Shown here piece by piece: positions 36,027 to 47,913 of a stretch of 64,000 nt of DNA; within the stretch, counting starts at the first letter, position 1, and the number at the start of each line of letters is the position of its first letter. The stretch spans positions 16,145,441-16,209,440 of the forward strand of contig JAMXBB010000003.1 in the NCBI GenBank assembly GCA_024138015.1. The letters are read 5' to 3'. Source of the stretch: Lumnitzera littorea (lineage: Eukaryota; Streptophyta; Magnoliopsida; Myrtales; Combretaceae). The notes below the pieces were generated by a model. It was not told the origin of the DNA, did no database searches, and saw only the letters and a list, made by a program, of their open reading frames with translations. The position numbers were made by a program, and so were the translations under genes.

Positions 36027-37340
36027 TTAATCAAAACAAAGCCAAAGGTTATTGGCATTCCAAGTTCGCAGGATGAGCTTGTCTTCCAGTCATTCCAATT
36101 TATATGCTCCATTTCCCAAGCTTTCTCTTACTTTGACTAGATCTTCCTCGTTGGGGGGTAGCTTACCTTATTTTTCTTGTGAACCCATGGCTTATAGCTT
36201 CCAGTAAACTATGTCATCAACCTTAAATTCTTTGTGTTTGACCTTTTGATCATAGTATCTAACTGCTTGGTGCTAGTAAGCAGTTACTCGAGCTGTAATG
36301 AGGTCTCTAATTTGTTTGATAGTATCGATGCTGGCTTATAGTAAGGACTCATTAAAGATGGTGTTAACGCTTTGATTCCGGATGTTAAGAAGCTTTAGCT
36401 CGATGGGGAGGATTGCTTTAAACCTAAACGCCAAGTGAAAAGGGGTTTCACTTATGGAGGTGCGATGGGTGGTCCTATACTCCTACAAAATATTGGGTAG
36501 CTTATCTACCCAAGTGCCCTTGGCTTGATGTACTCTTAGGCTTTCTAGGATGACCCTATTGGTTGCTTAAACTTGATTGTTTGATTGAGGGTGGGCAACC
36601 AACATGAAGTGTGATGTAATTTGGTGCTTAGCGGAGGATTCTTTGAATTTGGGGTCATAAAAACTACTACCCATTGTCCACAATGAGGGTGTAGGGAGCC
36701 CCAAATTAAGAGAGGATGTTGATCCAAATGAAAGATTCAACACTTATCTCGGTAATCTTCGCTATGGCTTTGGCCTTAACCCACTTAGTAAAGTAGTTGA
36801 CGGCGAAGATATTGAACTATTGACCTCCTTAGGCCTTAAGGAAGGTACCGAGAATATCAATGCCCCATTGAGCAAACGACCACAGACTGGTCAAGGGTTG
36901 GAGATTGTTGCAGGGGGCATGACTGATTAGGGCTTGCTTTTGGCACTAGGGGCACTTTTAGGCTACGACCTTGGCATCTTACCTCATGGTAGGCCAATTA
37001 TGCGAGTCTTAGAGCCTAGATGTAAAGGGCTTAGGATTAAATGTAGTTGCTACACACTCTTATGTGTAGCTCTTCCATAAGGCGCAAGCCCTTGTCTTCT
37101 TGGAGGCATCTGAGCAAGGGAAGGCTAACCCATACCCCCCCTCCCCCTGCGGTATAGAACGCCATTGACCAACGTATAGTTAGTGGTGTGGTATCTCAGC
37201 TTCTTTGCCTCTCTCTTATCTTCAGGGAGCATACCTTGCTTTGAGTAACTTCGGATGGGATCTATCCAACTTGGCTTTATTGTTGATGTTATTAGCTTTA
37301 AGACCTCTATTGAGCCCAAAGTTATGCTCTTCTTCGGCAA
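36027..37340 (-). pseudogene. Integrase region of the Tat element
   Basis: The minus strand begins with the linker and zinc-binding part containing SWIDPIRSY and YTLVNGVLYRRG (37260-37130). It continues with a decayed catalytic core: a QSVVVCSMGH-like match to the usual PWPFAQWGID motif near 36880, then WVEAKAIAKI-related and IWINILSQFGAP-related residues near 36800-36690 (here read as DQHPLLIWGSLHP). It ends with the Ty3-typical RTWNANNL at about 36050 and a stop at 36027-36029. Many stops interrupt the frame. Confidence 0.75.
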
Positions 37341-37479
37341 GTACTCAATAAAGATTTTCCTATCCTTTACCTCAAGCTTCTGTATCTTAGTAGAGGTAAG
37401 CTTGGATAGCCAATTTGTTGCTAAGTTTTAGAGTCGGGGGATTTTCGTGATGGTTTACAAAGGAAACTTGGCTAGAAGG

Positions 37480-38000
37480 CTCTTTACCTTATCTAAGTAT
37501 CTTGCCATGGTATTGTCCCTAGTTTCATATTCACCTTAGACTTGCTAGATGACAAGGATAGAGTCCGATAAAACTTGTAGATGTTTGGCACTGATCTCCT
37601 TAGCCAGTTTGAGACTGACTATTAGGGCCTTATGTTTAGATTTGTTGTTGTTGGTGTCAAACCCAAACTTGAGGGTGTAGCATACTATGATCTTGTGTAG
37701 TTTGGTTAGAATGAGACCCGTACCTTTACCGCCTGAGGTGGATGACCCGTTAACGTGAAGAGTCTACACCGATTTGTCATCCCCTAGTAGTTCTTCCTCC
37801 TCTCCTATATATTCAACCATGAAGGCAGCCAGCACTTGTGCCTTATAGGGTTGGTATTGGATTCTGTACATGCTTAACTCCATCGCATACTTCACTATTC
37901 GTCCAGACACGTCCAGCTTCTACAATAGTGTGTACAGCGGTCGGTCTGTAAGCATAATAATTTGGTACGCTTGGAAATAAGGCCTTAGCCGACATGTCAT
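37480..38000 (-). pseudogene. RNase H and archaeal-type RNase H (aRH) remnant
   Basis: From about 37780 the minus strand reads LHVNGSSTSGGKGTGLIL, the start of an RNase H fold normally written as VDGSS; here the catalytic Asp is Asn. Further on, KFGFDTNNNKSKHKAL stands where NEAEYEAL is usual, so the catalytic Glu is Lys. QVLSDSILVI keeps the third acidic position. These changes look like G-to-A (methyl-cytosine decay) hits on the coding strand. The aRH domain is used in the literature as a hallmark of Tat-lineage elements. Confidence 0.75.
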
Positions 38001-38539
38001 GATGACAGCGGTTAAGGTAAACTTACCTAACCTCAAGCGTTTAGAGTATATGGCTAAAATAGTATACGGGCTTGTGCTCTCTCCCTTCTGCTATGGCCAA
38101 TATAGATTAGGGTGCCTAGTTACTTATGACTAGGTACATATACAGGTCTTTCCTTGGAACAGGTTTGGAGAGGACTGGAGGGTGTGTAAGGAAGTCTTGT
38201 AGTTGCTTGAAGGCTACCATACACTGAAGAGTTCATTTAAAACCCTTAAGATTCTTGAGGATTTTGAAGAACTTGGCATATCTGTCTGCGCTCTTGGAGA
38301 CAAATCTACTTAGCATGGCCATCATGCGAGTGAGCTTTTGTACATCTCAGATTAAGGTAGATGGCTTCATATTCTTGATGGCATGTATCTTCTTAAGGTT
38401 GGCCTTGATACCTCTCTAAGTGACTAAGAAATCAAGGAATTTATCAAAGCAAACCCTAACAATGGACTTTTGGGGGTTCAGCTTCATGTTGTGTTTCTTC
38501 ATTTGGTCAAAGGCTTCTTATAGGTTCTTGACATGATCG

Positions 38540-39000
38540 CCGGGCTACTTGCTCTTGACTATCATGTCATTAACATACACTTCCGTGTTGCGTTCGAGTT
38601 GGGGCTTAAACAACTTTATCACCATTCGCTGATATATTGCCTTGGCATTTTTAAGGTTAAAGGGCATAACGATGTAGCAATATGTGCAAAAATCAATGAC
38701 AAAGGAGCTATGGACTTCATCCCTTGAGTCCATCTTTATCTGATTATAACCTGAGAAGGTATCCATGAAGTTGAGCAGGGCATGTCTTGATGTAGAGTCG
38801 ACCAGCTAGTTAATCTTAGGGAAAGGGAAACAGCCTTTTGAGTAGGTTTTAGTGAGGTTGGTATAATCGATACATATGCACCACTTCTCAAACTTTTTCT
38901 TGACCATCACTACATTTGCTAGCCAAGTCGGATACTTCTCTTCCCTTACAAAGCCAGTCTTAAGCAGTTTTTACACTTCTTCCTCGATTGTAGCTTACCT
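38540..39000 (-). pseudogene. Reverse transcriptase fragment of the Tat element
   Basis: The recognisable core reads MDTFSGYNQIKMDSRDE (38766 down), then TYCYIVMPFNLKNAKAIYQR, then TEVYVNDMIVKSK. The order and spacing match Ty3 RT motifs. The catalytic box that should read Y(V/L)DD is YVND, and MPFGLKNA has Asn for Gly. Upstream, about 38880-38790 reads CIDYTNL and FPFPKIN on the same strand with a stop after it. Confidence 0.85.
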
Positions 39001-39507
39001 TTCCAGTGTAAAATGTCTCTTTTTCTACTGGACAAGTTGTATGGTGGTGTTGATGTTGATGTTGAGGCTATTGGTTGTCAGGTCGAGGGAGATCCTGGGC
39101 ATGTTCGATGCTAACCAAGCAAACCTATGTGAGTTGGCCCATAAGAGGGCAACTATCTCATCCTTCACCTCGGAAGGGGTCTTGATTACGACCTTGGTGG
39201 TTTGGTCGGGAGAGGGGCCAATCTATACCTCTTCAATTTTTTTTTTTCGCTCGGCTCACCTCTCTTAGCCAACTTCTCCTATGGGTCGGTCTCTAAAGCA
39301 AAGACTCCATCGGCTTTGTCAACCCTAACATAGAACTTTCAGGGAGAGCTTCTGGTTGCATTTGCAAATTTCAACCCCTATAGGGGTTGGGAATTCGGCC
39401 TTCAAGTAAAAAGAGGAGGTGATGACCCCAACCGTGTTTAAACTTGGTTTTCCCAAGAGAGTGTTGTAGGTAGATGAGAAATCGATCATGATAAACTTTA
39501 CTAGTCA

Positions 39508-39700
39508 TCACGTGACATTGTCGTCATCGCCAAGTTCCATGTTGAGGGTAATGATTCCCTTGGTTTTGATGGTACTTCCATTGAAGCCAATGAGATTATA
39601 GTGGTAAGGCTTCATCTTAATAGGTAGCTTGTTCCTCATCTTTTTGTTAATATGTAAGAAGAGGATGTTAATGCAGCTACCGGTATCCACCATAATCTTG
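39508..39700 (-). pseudogene. Aspartic protease fragment of the Tat element
   Basis: A 61-codon open stretch starts MVDTGSCINILFL, with an intact DTGS active-site motif followed by the usual hydrophobic ILF. It continues with a GFNGSTIKTKGIITLNME segment, matching the GF.G....PKG.I.L pattern of plant Ty3 proteases. It sits between gag and RT as expected. Confidence 0.8.
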
Positions 39701-40469
39701 AGGATCTCAAAATTTGCAATTCTCGTCCTTATGACTAGGGCATCTTAATGGAGGGTATCTACCCTCTTTAAGTCTTTTGAGAAAGAGATCGAAGTGTCAA
39801 TCTTCTGTCTCTTCTCTCTAATAGCTAACACCTCAGACAGGTCGTTAGTTGAGCTACCGGTGCTTGACCAACTCCCTATGTATGCCCCCTCAATAATTAT
39901 GTTAATGGCATCATTGGGGCTCAGTCATTGTGGTAGTCGTCATTTTGCTCTACTCGAGTGCCCTCGATTCATCGCCTCCAAGGTACCTTATCTCATTGTC
40001 ATTGAAACGGTCGTTGTTCTTCTATTGGGTCACGTATTCACCAAAGAAGCCCCACTACATGGGATACTCTTATATTCTTTAGCTAAAAGTATTCATTAGT
40101 AGTGTCGCCATGGTCATTATGGAACTGACAATACTTGTTTGAGTTCAGATGACTGGGGTTGCCTTTCATCTTAGTGAGCTTTTGCAGTAGGCTTCTATTT
40201 CGTACCTTGGAATAGACTTGGGTGATAGGTCAATTCAAAGGGGTGTGCTGTGTGTAGATGTGAGGGGAAAGGCGGTTTCGCTTGACTCGGTGCTTCAAGC
40301 CTTCCCCTTTTACTCTACTCAGTGCTTTGCTACTAAGGCAATCTTTTACAGACAATCTCTCTTTGTCCTTTCCGCCCGACTTCTCTCAATTGGTGTTGCA
40401 CTTAGCGCAAATGTTGTCTTCTTGGTCCATGTATTCATGGGCCTTATTACAAAAATCAATGAGGGTCTT

Positions 40470-41438
40470 CGACTTATTCTTCGCAAGCAATCGAAAGAAG
40501 TCTCTTGAAGGTTGTATGCGAGATTAGCGACATGGATTGCTACTCCTTCATCTAGTTAAGGGATCTAGACCATGACATTATTGAATCGGGCCACAAATTT
40601 ACGTAGAGTCTTGCCCTCACTCTGCCTTATTAAATATAAGAATGATGTATCCTTAGATGGGGGGTTACTAGCCCTGAAGTAGAGGCCAAACCTCTATCCT
40701 AGCTTGTCAAATGAGCTGATGGAGTTCTTGGGTAGGTGGTTAAACCACGTTTGAGCTACTTTCCTCAGCGTTCTTGGGAAAGCCTTGGACAAAATGGCAC
40801 CCCCATGACCATGAAGGTTCACGAGAGTGTAGAAATAGACGAAGTGATCATTAGGATCATCAGTGCCATTATATTAGTCTAGGGTAGGAAGTTTGCTATT
40901 AAGGGGCAAAACTTCATCTTGGACACCCTTGGTGAAGGGGGTTTTGTTGATAGCGACTAGCTTAGAGTTGTAAGCTGCCTTGCTTCCCTACTGCTCGAAG
41001 AGCCTCCTCACGATTGCATAGAGTTCATTAAGGTTGACATCTTTTGTTGGATGAGTTCGGCAGGTTGTAGAGTGTGCCAATGCTTTATGAAAGTTAGCCA
41101 TCTACTCATTGCTAACCAAGGCTTAGTCGTAAGTAGTCACAGACCTCGCTGGTTGTTGCTCTACTAAGGGATCGAGTTATTGATCCTTGCCATTCTACTG
41201 GTAGTAGTAGTGGTTGTTTGCCTAGTATAGGCATTAGAGGCTTCAGGTGGATGTGTGCACTGTACCTCTCGACTTCCTCAAGGAAAGCGCAGAGCAACCT
41301 ATTTTGGGTAGCGAATTCCTTAACCAAGTACTTCGAGCGCTTCAAGCATTGCTCCAGCATTTCCTTTAGTAGGGGCTGGTTTCTAGTAAGTTGGTTATTT
41401 ACTAATTGGTAGTTCTCAGGGTTGTTAGCGCAAGACAT
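40470..41438 (-). pseudogene. Gag pseudogene of the Tat element
   Basis: Gag starts at ATG 41438, 63 bases inside the primer site, with an open N-terminal part to 41112. The Retrotrans_gag core lies at about 40930-40500: YNGTDDPNDHFVYFYTLVNL, then AILSKAFPRTLRKVAQTWFN, then RQSEGKTLRKFVARFNNVMV. Stops fall within it, for example near 40880, 40700 and 40550. It is the nucleocapsid/capsid precursor of the element and no longer translatable. Confidence 0.8.
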
Positions 41439-41500
41439 GTCGGTTAAATGTGGTGTTTCAGAGAGTGTTCAATGTGTTTGGGTAAAAAATTAGACCAATT

Positions 41501-41517
41501 TCCCATAAATGGCACCA
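41501..41517 (-). other. Primer binding site, tRNA-Asp-like
   Basis: Two bases after the LTR terminus (CGACA) the minus strand reads TGGTGCCATTTATGGGA. This resembles the site TGGCGCCGTTGCCGGGGA used by many Athila and Tat elements, complementary to the 3' end of tRNA-Asp, with C-to-T/G-to-A type differences. It fixes the right-hand LTR as the 5' LTR. Confidence 0.65.
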
Positions 41518-41519
41518 AA

Positions 41520-44500
41520 TGTCGTCTTAAGATATTTACTAGTATAGATTGGTAGGAAGTAGAGCTTTACATAAGTAAGTGAGCCTGCAAAATAAAGAGC
41601 AGTAAGGGGGTGCTGAGGCATTATTCGGTTTGACTACTCTGATACTTAAATTAGGCTTGTATATAAGGAGAGTAAGAATACTCGAAGATAGAGTATAGGC
41701 TCAAGTATACAAAGTGTTAAATGGTTTACCATTGAATAATGTCGTTATATTTATAGAGGAGTGGAGCCGGTAATTAGAGAGAAGTTAATGGGCAAAGCCA
41801 CATCTATAAGTGTTGGAGAGTGGGGTCATCGTATTCGACGTGGTCTACAAATATAGCAGTTAGTGTAAGCCCCAAAGCTAAGCCAATTGACCGTAAGATT
41901 GAATTTAGAACCCAAGGTTTAGGGCGATCGGTTAAAAGATTTAATCAAACCCAAATTATAAATTATTGAGAAGAATATTAGTAAAAATGACCCCGTAAAC
42001 GTGAATTCAAGAAAATAAGTAATAAAATAGAAGGCTATAAAATTTTCAAATTTTAAGCATAATAATTGCTAATTACCGAAAAGGCAAAAAGTGTAATTTA
42101 ATAATTAATAAATTACTAGAGATAGATTATATGTATACTAAAAATAATAGAATGACCTAAATAATATTTAAGAATATTTATTTGTACTATATATGAATAT
42201 ACATGTAAGTATAAATACGCGTAATTACTTAAAATACGCGAAATGTGCTAAAATAATACTAAATGCTTAAAGAAAATTCATAATTAATTAAGGAAAAATC
42301 AGGAAAAATCATGAATCATCCAGAATTGGGTCGTGGCAGCTGGGAAAAATAAGAAAAAATTCGGCTAATTAAATTAAGACAACATAAAAGCCAAAAATCA
42401 AGGGATAAGGCAATTGTCTTATCCCATTTAATGCACAATAAATTCCACAAAGCCCTATAAATAGCAAGAAAAATTACAGAGCACATTTGGACAGATACAA
42501 ATAAGAGAAAATTAGAGAGAGCTGAAAATTCGAGAGAAAATCCAGAAAATAAAAAAAAATAAGAAAAACTGTGCAGTTAAGGATTTTAAAGGGAACCCAC
42601 ACCAGACAAGGAGCTGGGAGTGGACGGCCACCACCACCATACGGTGGTGGCAGCGCCCAGGCCGGCTGACAAGGCCACGGCGGCCCGCGGTGGCCGGAGC
42701 CACCCAAATCGGTGAGTCCGATTTCCAGCTCGAATCTTGTGTAATTTTGTAAAAATAGTAAATATAATTATAAAATTATGAATTCTGTTATTCTGGGATA
42801 TTTTTGTATGTAGTTTTTAGGAAAAATATTATTTTGATGAAATTATGTTCCGTAATATATGGTCCCTAAGAAATCGTACAAAACCGAGCACATTTCGGTT
42901 TAGAAATAAATGACCTTAGGAGTGTAGTTTCAAGCCCAAAATTTTTGTATAGATTACTTAAATGATATAGAACAGTGCTATGAATCCCGTTTTCAAAAAT
43001 TAATTTTTGAAATTTTTAGATAATTTTTAGGCCCTAAAATGAGGCATAAAATGGGTAATTTGGAGTTAATTAAGTAATTAAATTATTAATTACTGACTTA
43101 GTGAATAAGTAGATGTTTTAGGATGTTGAAATCTGATGGTGTATGATACTTGTAGGATTTAGGGTGTTAGATGTAATTATTAGGTTAATTATGTAGTAAA
43201 TGAGTAATAGGAAAAATAGTTAATTTTGTAAATTAGGGAAATTTGGAGTAAAATCTGATTTAGGATGGATTTAGACATTTTGAAATAATAATTTCTGTTT
43301 AGAGATGGCAATTAGGGTAATAGAAATATTAGAAATGCATTATGTACATAATATGCAATAATGCATAATGTGTAATTTTTGAAAATATAATAAATAGAAA
43401 ATATTAGGATAAAAATTGATATTATATAAATAATAGGGATATATAATAAATCTGATAAGAAAACTTGAATTTATGTAATTATATGAAAAATGTAAAAATT
43501 TCTCACATTAGGAGTAAATTCGGTACACAAATAGGGATTTAAGTGTACCGGATGGAATAAAATACTAATTAGAGTTAATAATGGTATTTAGGAAATCAGG
43601 AAGTAATGTGATTAATTTCACATTATAGGTTGAAACGGATTTTTAGGGTTGGAATCTAAAACATTACTTAAAAATCGAACTAAAAACCTGGTTTAGAAAT
43701 TGATGCGAAAACCGAACCTGAACCTAACCCTAAACTTAGAATAATGGTAAAAGACTTAATACCTAGATAATTAGGCATATTAAACCTTAAACAAAATCTA
43801 ACAATAAGCATTATAGGATAAAACAAACTTATAATATTTATATGAAAAGCTGAAACCACGTTCGTGTTATAGGGATGATCGGCGATGGCCTGAGCAAATC
43901 GGACCTCAAGTGAGTGAGCGAGGAGTCGAGGTAAGTTGGGATTAATACGATGCTGTATTTTGGAGGCTTAAGATTATGCTTGGTTGTGCTTGTTAGATAG
44001 CTTAAATGTGTGCATGTGCTTGATTATGGGTGATGCTATGATTCTGTTTGTTGCTCTGGCAAATATTGTATGAATTGTATGTAATGATTGATCACCCTAA
44101 ACTGGACTTAATTAAATATCCGACCAGTAATCATAATCGGACATGCATGGCAACCCGTTAGGGGAACTTAGGACTCTCCGGCCAAATACCGACCCCTTCA
44201 GAAGGGATAGCGTAGGATTGCAAAATGGTCCCTTCTTCATCCTCAGTCGAACTAAGTAACAGGAGAGGAGGTCGCGGCGAAGGTAAAGGCAGTGGTTCGA
44301 AGGTAGTCGCGGGAGGAGCAAGGTCTCCATTACACAAGCCTGGGTTTAGTCGTGAGCTGTTGCATTAACGGCAACTCCTCAACCCGGATTAGAGCGGGCT
44401 CTAATTTCACGACGGGTCGAACAACGTCGTGCGATGGCATTTGCTTGCACATGCATTACACCTAATAAGTGATTGAAAACCTTGTTGTGTGTATGGTGTA

Positions 44501-45170
44501 GTTTTAAGTCCTCCGTCCCTACTTACTGAGCTTGGTTGCTCACATCTCTATAGACGTCGTACAGGTGCTGGCGAAGAAGCGGCAACCAATTACTCAGAAG
44601 CTAGCAACTGCTGGATCTTGGGGAGTGAGGAAAAACATTGAAGAATAAACACATATTTTAAGGTCTAAGTTTTTACTTTAGAATTATTTTTCATTTCTGA
44701 ATGACGTAATAACTAGGAGATATATTATAGAGGAATATTGTAAACTTTAACTGCAGTAACTGAATTATAATATATATATATATATATTTCCTCACTTTCT
44801 TAGGTAAATGATTTGTTTAATTTACAAATTGTCTACTTCAAAGCGGGTTAGTCGTGGACGTCTTGTGTAGATCAGGTCTAAGATAGCGATTGTAAGGCCA
44901 ACTTCTATCTTAGGATGGTTTACACGGCGGGGGCTATTACGACTCTGCCGCTTCGGGGCGTGACTGTTAGTTATTTGACTTAGTCTTCAACCTTATCTGA
45001 ACTCTTTTAGTCATTGGTGATCATTTTAGTTGGACAAGCCACTTGATAAGCCTAGGCTGACATCAACCATAAGGGAGAAGGCTTAGTCTTTATGGAGTGT
45101 AACCTATGCCGTGAGCCTCATCAAGTCAACGCAAGCTTAAGGGGCCCATATCCAAAAGGCCCTATTAATA
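41520..45170 (-). mobile_element. 5' LTR of the Tat element (LTR3), interrupted
   Basis: The LTR runs from TGTCGTCTTAAG to CCCTATTAATA on the plus strand, colinear with LTR1. A 3102-bp solo LTR and its 5-bp target duplication interrupt it at 41864-44970; without them it is about 544 bp. A TATA-like TTATATTTATAGAGG (41747-41761) occurs in this LTR. It is followed by ATTAG, the diverged equivalent of the ATAAG next to LTR1, and then by flank copy X2. Confidence 0.85.
41864..44965 (+). mobile_element. Solo LTR (gypsy, 3.1 kb), TSD GTTAG
   Basis: The unit starts TGTAAGCCCC and ends GGGGCGTGACT, imperfect inverted termini typical of large Ty3 LTRs. GTTAG flanks it at 41859-41863 and 44966-44970. 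It has a TATA-like CCCTATAAATAGC (about 42452-42464), a GC-rich leader at 42600-42715 with a perfect 8-bp hairpin (42631-42638 with 42643-42650), and a distal part with ACTTACTGAGCTTGGTTGCTC (44519 on) found also in the older solo LTR at 18953-21598. No internal domains are present, so it is a solo LTR left by LTR-LTR recombination. It is nested in LTR3. Confidence 0.88.
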
Positions 45171-47316
45171 ATTAGTATTTAAAAGTACCTAAAAATATCC
45201 ATTTTATTAATTTTAAACCCTAAAATATTAATTGAGTTTAGATCCACTTAGAATCATATCAATTCATATCATAGCTTTTGGGACGTACATCTATGGTAAG
45301 TATGAATTTCATTCATTGAAAATTGAGATTTAGATTTTAGGGCTATAGTTGCAACGTATAATTGAGACCCAATCGTTTCTAAAGAAATCAAATTGTTGAT
45401 ATGTTTTTGAAATTTGAGAATAGTTGTGATTGTGTGGCTAATTAAGTCAATCAATTTTCTTGAAATTATTGTTATCCATTCCTATTAACTGATGAGATGT
45501 CGAGAGAGAAGGCAAGTGAGTTTTGGTGAGTAATTGTAAGAAGTAGATTGAAAACACAGTGTAAAAGTTGCAGGAGACAAGTAAGACTCTCAAGGTGATC
45601 ATGAAACAGTTGGATTTAAAGTTTATTAGAATTTAGAACTTTAAGCCATTCAATCCAAAATCAAAAGATATAAAAAATTTGCAAATGATTTTAACTAAAG
45701 AGAAACCAAAGCAAGTAGTGGAAGTTGTTAAGGTCGAAATGTAATATATTAAGTTAAGAAAAGAAAATAATAAAAAAGGAAAAATTAAGTGATTAAGTTA
45801 AGAAGGATAGTTTGGGTACTTGATGTATCTAAGTTTCAAAAATTAAGTGATTTATTAATTTGGCCCTAACAATCATGTTAGCATACAAGTGTAAATTAGT
45901 AACATGACTTTTCTTAAGCCTATATAAGATAGAGATTAAAGATAAGCTAATTATGTGAGCTCATTTTCTAGTAAACTTTAGAAGATTCTAGAGTTGATTC
46001 ACTCTCCTCTCTTTCCATAATGGTGTGAGCTTTAGAAGGATCTAGAAGAGCCAATTCTCCTTCAATCACTCGAAACTTGATAGGGAGATCCACTTCAAGA
46101 GATTCAATTAATGCAGTATGTTTTCAATCCTATAAGTTCAATGATGGTTTACATCTATTAGTATCGTAACTTATAGTTACTGCATCATACGAAATTAAAG
46201 AAAATTAAGAAGTGGATCTATCATTTAGAAGGAGCTACACATGAAGTTTAAGAGGTTTTGAATTCCTTAAAGATTTGTGCATCTTGCGATTGAGGATTAA
46301 TCTAAGCCTAAGAGTGTTTGAAACTTCAACTGAAGGTAGGTTTCCTTTATCTATGCTTTAATCAAGTTGATCTAAGATTTGGTTATACTCTAAAGTATAA
46401 CTATAGTAGATTAGTGATTGGAATTGAAGTTGGATACTATCATGTTGATGTAGGTGCATGCTTAGATGATCATAAGAAGTTTGATTTGTACTTAAATGTT
46501 AATTTAATGACCTAGATTTGTGTATAGTAGAACGTAAATTGAAATTAAATTTGATGATGATATGTTGATGATGATGACATGGAGATGATGATGGCCTGAG
46601 ATCTATATCTATTTAGAAGTGTGATATCTTTTTTTCTTATCTTAAGTTGGATTATGAATCAATTATTAATTGCAATTGTAATTGAGGAGCCAAATGGGGT
46701 TGTGTTGATGTAAGTGATGAATTTTGAGTAGATATGATGAACTGATAATTTGGTGTACTTAAAGGTTTAAATTTGACTTTGACATAAGTTGGTTAAATTT
46801 AAAGAGTTTCAGTAATTTTTCAGAAATATTTTGAATTTATGTAGAATTTTCTTTGAATATGAGGAATATGTTGAATGTAGTTTTTGATGTTTTTATTGAT
46901 TTTCTTGATGACAATTCAAGTTGCTCATAAGTGTGTTTATGATTTGGAAATTTTTGTAGAATAAGTTTAAGTTTGGTCACACATGATGCATAAGTTATTG
47001 AAATTTATGTTGATATTCAAATTGTTCTTGAAAATGTTTAAGTTTAATATAGTAAGATGGATTATGGGGTAAAATTCATGTTATAAATTGAATTTTTTCA
47101 AAAAATTTGAATTAGATTGAATGATATTCAAAGTGTTCATTTGAATCTTTAAAAACTAGGAATACTCAAATATGTGTTTAGTCTTGTAGATTAAAGGTTA
47201 GGATGAAAATTTTGCTTATAATGGTTTTAATCTTCAAAAGTGACCAACTATTGGAAAATTGGTGTTTTAGGAAAATGTAGAAATATTCATATTTTAATAA
47301 AAAAATTAATTAATAA
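45171..47316. repeat. Flank copy X2 of the 2.1-2.2 kb direct duplication
   Basis: Aligns with 29058-31228 from the first base after the LTR (ATTAGTATTTAAAAGTACC) to the TTTTAATAAA stretch near 47300, beyond which the two copies differ completely. Differences are mostly single substitutions and short indels. This is evidence that the LTR insertion site and its flank were duplicated together. Confidence 0.85.
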
Positions 47317-47913
47317 TTTTGGATTGGTTAAAGTAGTCAAGTTGACTGAATAGGTTTCAATAAATGAAACCAAAGATTGGTTCATGAACCAATCCATAAT
47401 GTCCATTTAGACTTGAACACGACAATTCTATGAAAAGTAAAATGATATTTTCTTAGTTCTGTTTAGTCTGAATAGTTTATGGCTACATCTAGGCTAACTT
47501 TGTGTAGATTGGACTTCAAATATAACTCTTATTTAACTTAGGTGAATTGAGTGGTTTTACATAATAAAAATACTTGGTAAACTATTAGGTGATGGATTTA
47601 TTAAAGAAAGTAAGAAATTGATCCTTTAGAATTTTAAATTAAATGAATTATAATTAATATTTCACCTATTGCAAATCTATAAAATGGTTTAACTTCTTTA
47701 TTGTATTCATAAGGGCTCCAGCTACGTGATAGTTATCACAAAATGTAGGAGCCTGTAATTTTGTGAACTAGATTTAACGCCTAGCTAATTAAACTTGTGA
47801 ATTTTTTTGTCTATGGTCATGTTAAGTTAGTAGATGACAACTTTATACTGAAATATGTTTGTAAGCTTACTCTTAAGAGGAAAACCCTAACTGATGACAA
47901 TGTTATTAATAGA
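47317..47913. other. Unassigned AT-rich DNA after X2
   Basis: No gene or element was recognised. It begins at the right-hand breakpoint of the duplicated flank and continues into the next relic element. Confidence 0.4.

Larger units (their letters stand above)
31363..41519 (-). mobile_element. Internal region of a Tat-lineage Ty3/gypsy retrotransposon
   Basis: About 10.2 kb between LTR2 and LTR3, transcribed on the minus strand. Order from the 5' side: primer site (41501-41517), gag (41438-40470), protease (about 39700-39508), RT (about 39000-38540), RNase H plus archaeal-type RNase H (about 38000-37480), integrase (37340-36027), tandem subrepeats (35895-35550), an extra gene on the opposite strand (32325-35388) and the polypurine tract (31373-31363). 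The second, archaeal-type RNase H and the antisense extra ORF are marks of the Tat lineage in plants. Stops and lost catalytic residues in all domains show that the copy is dead. Confidence 0.85.

Noticed and set aside
38876..40527. Plus-strand open frames of 81-130 residues across the Tat pol region
   Set aside because: They mirror gag-protease-RT coding on the minus strand, which has recognisable motifs; the plus-strand products do not.
42474..42707. Pro/Gly-rich open frames on the minus strand
   Set aside because: They result from the GC-rich CCACCACC-type leader of the solo LTR and end in low-complexity Phe/Leu; there is no coding evidence.
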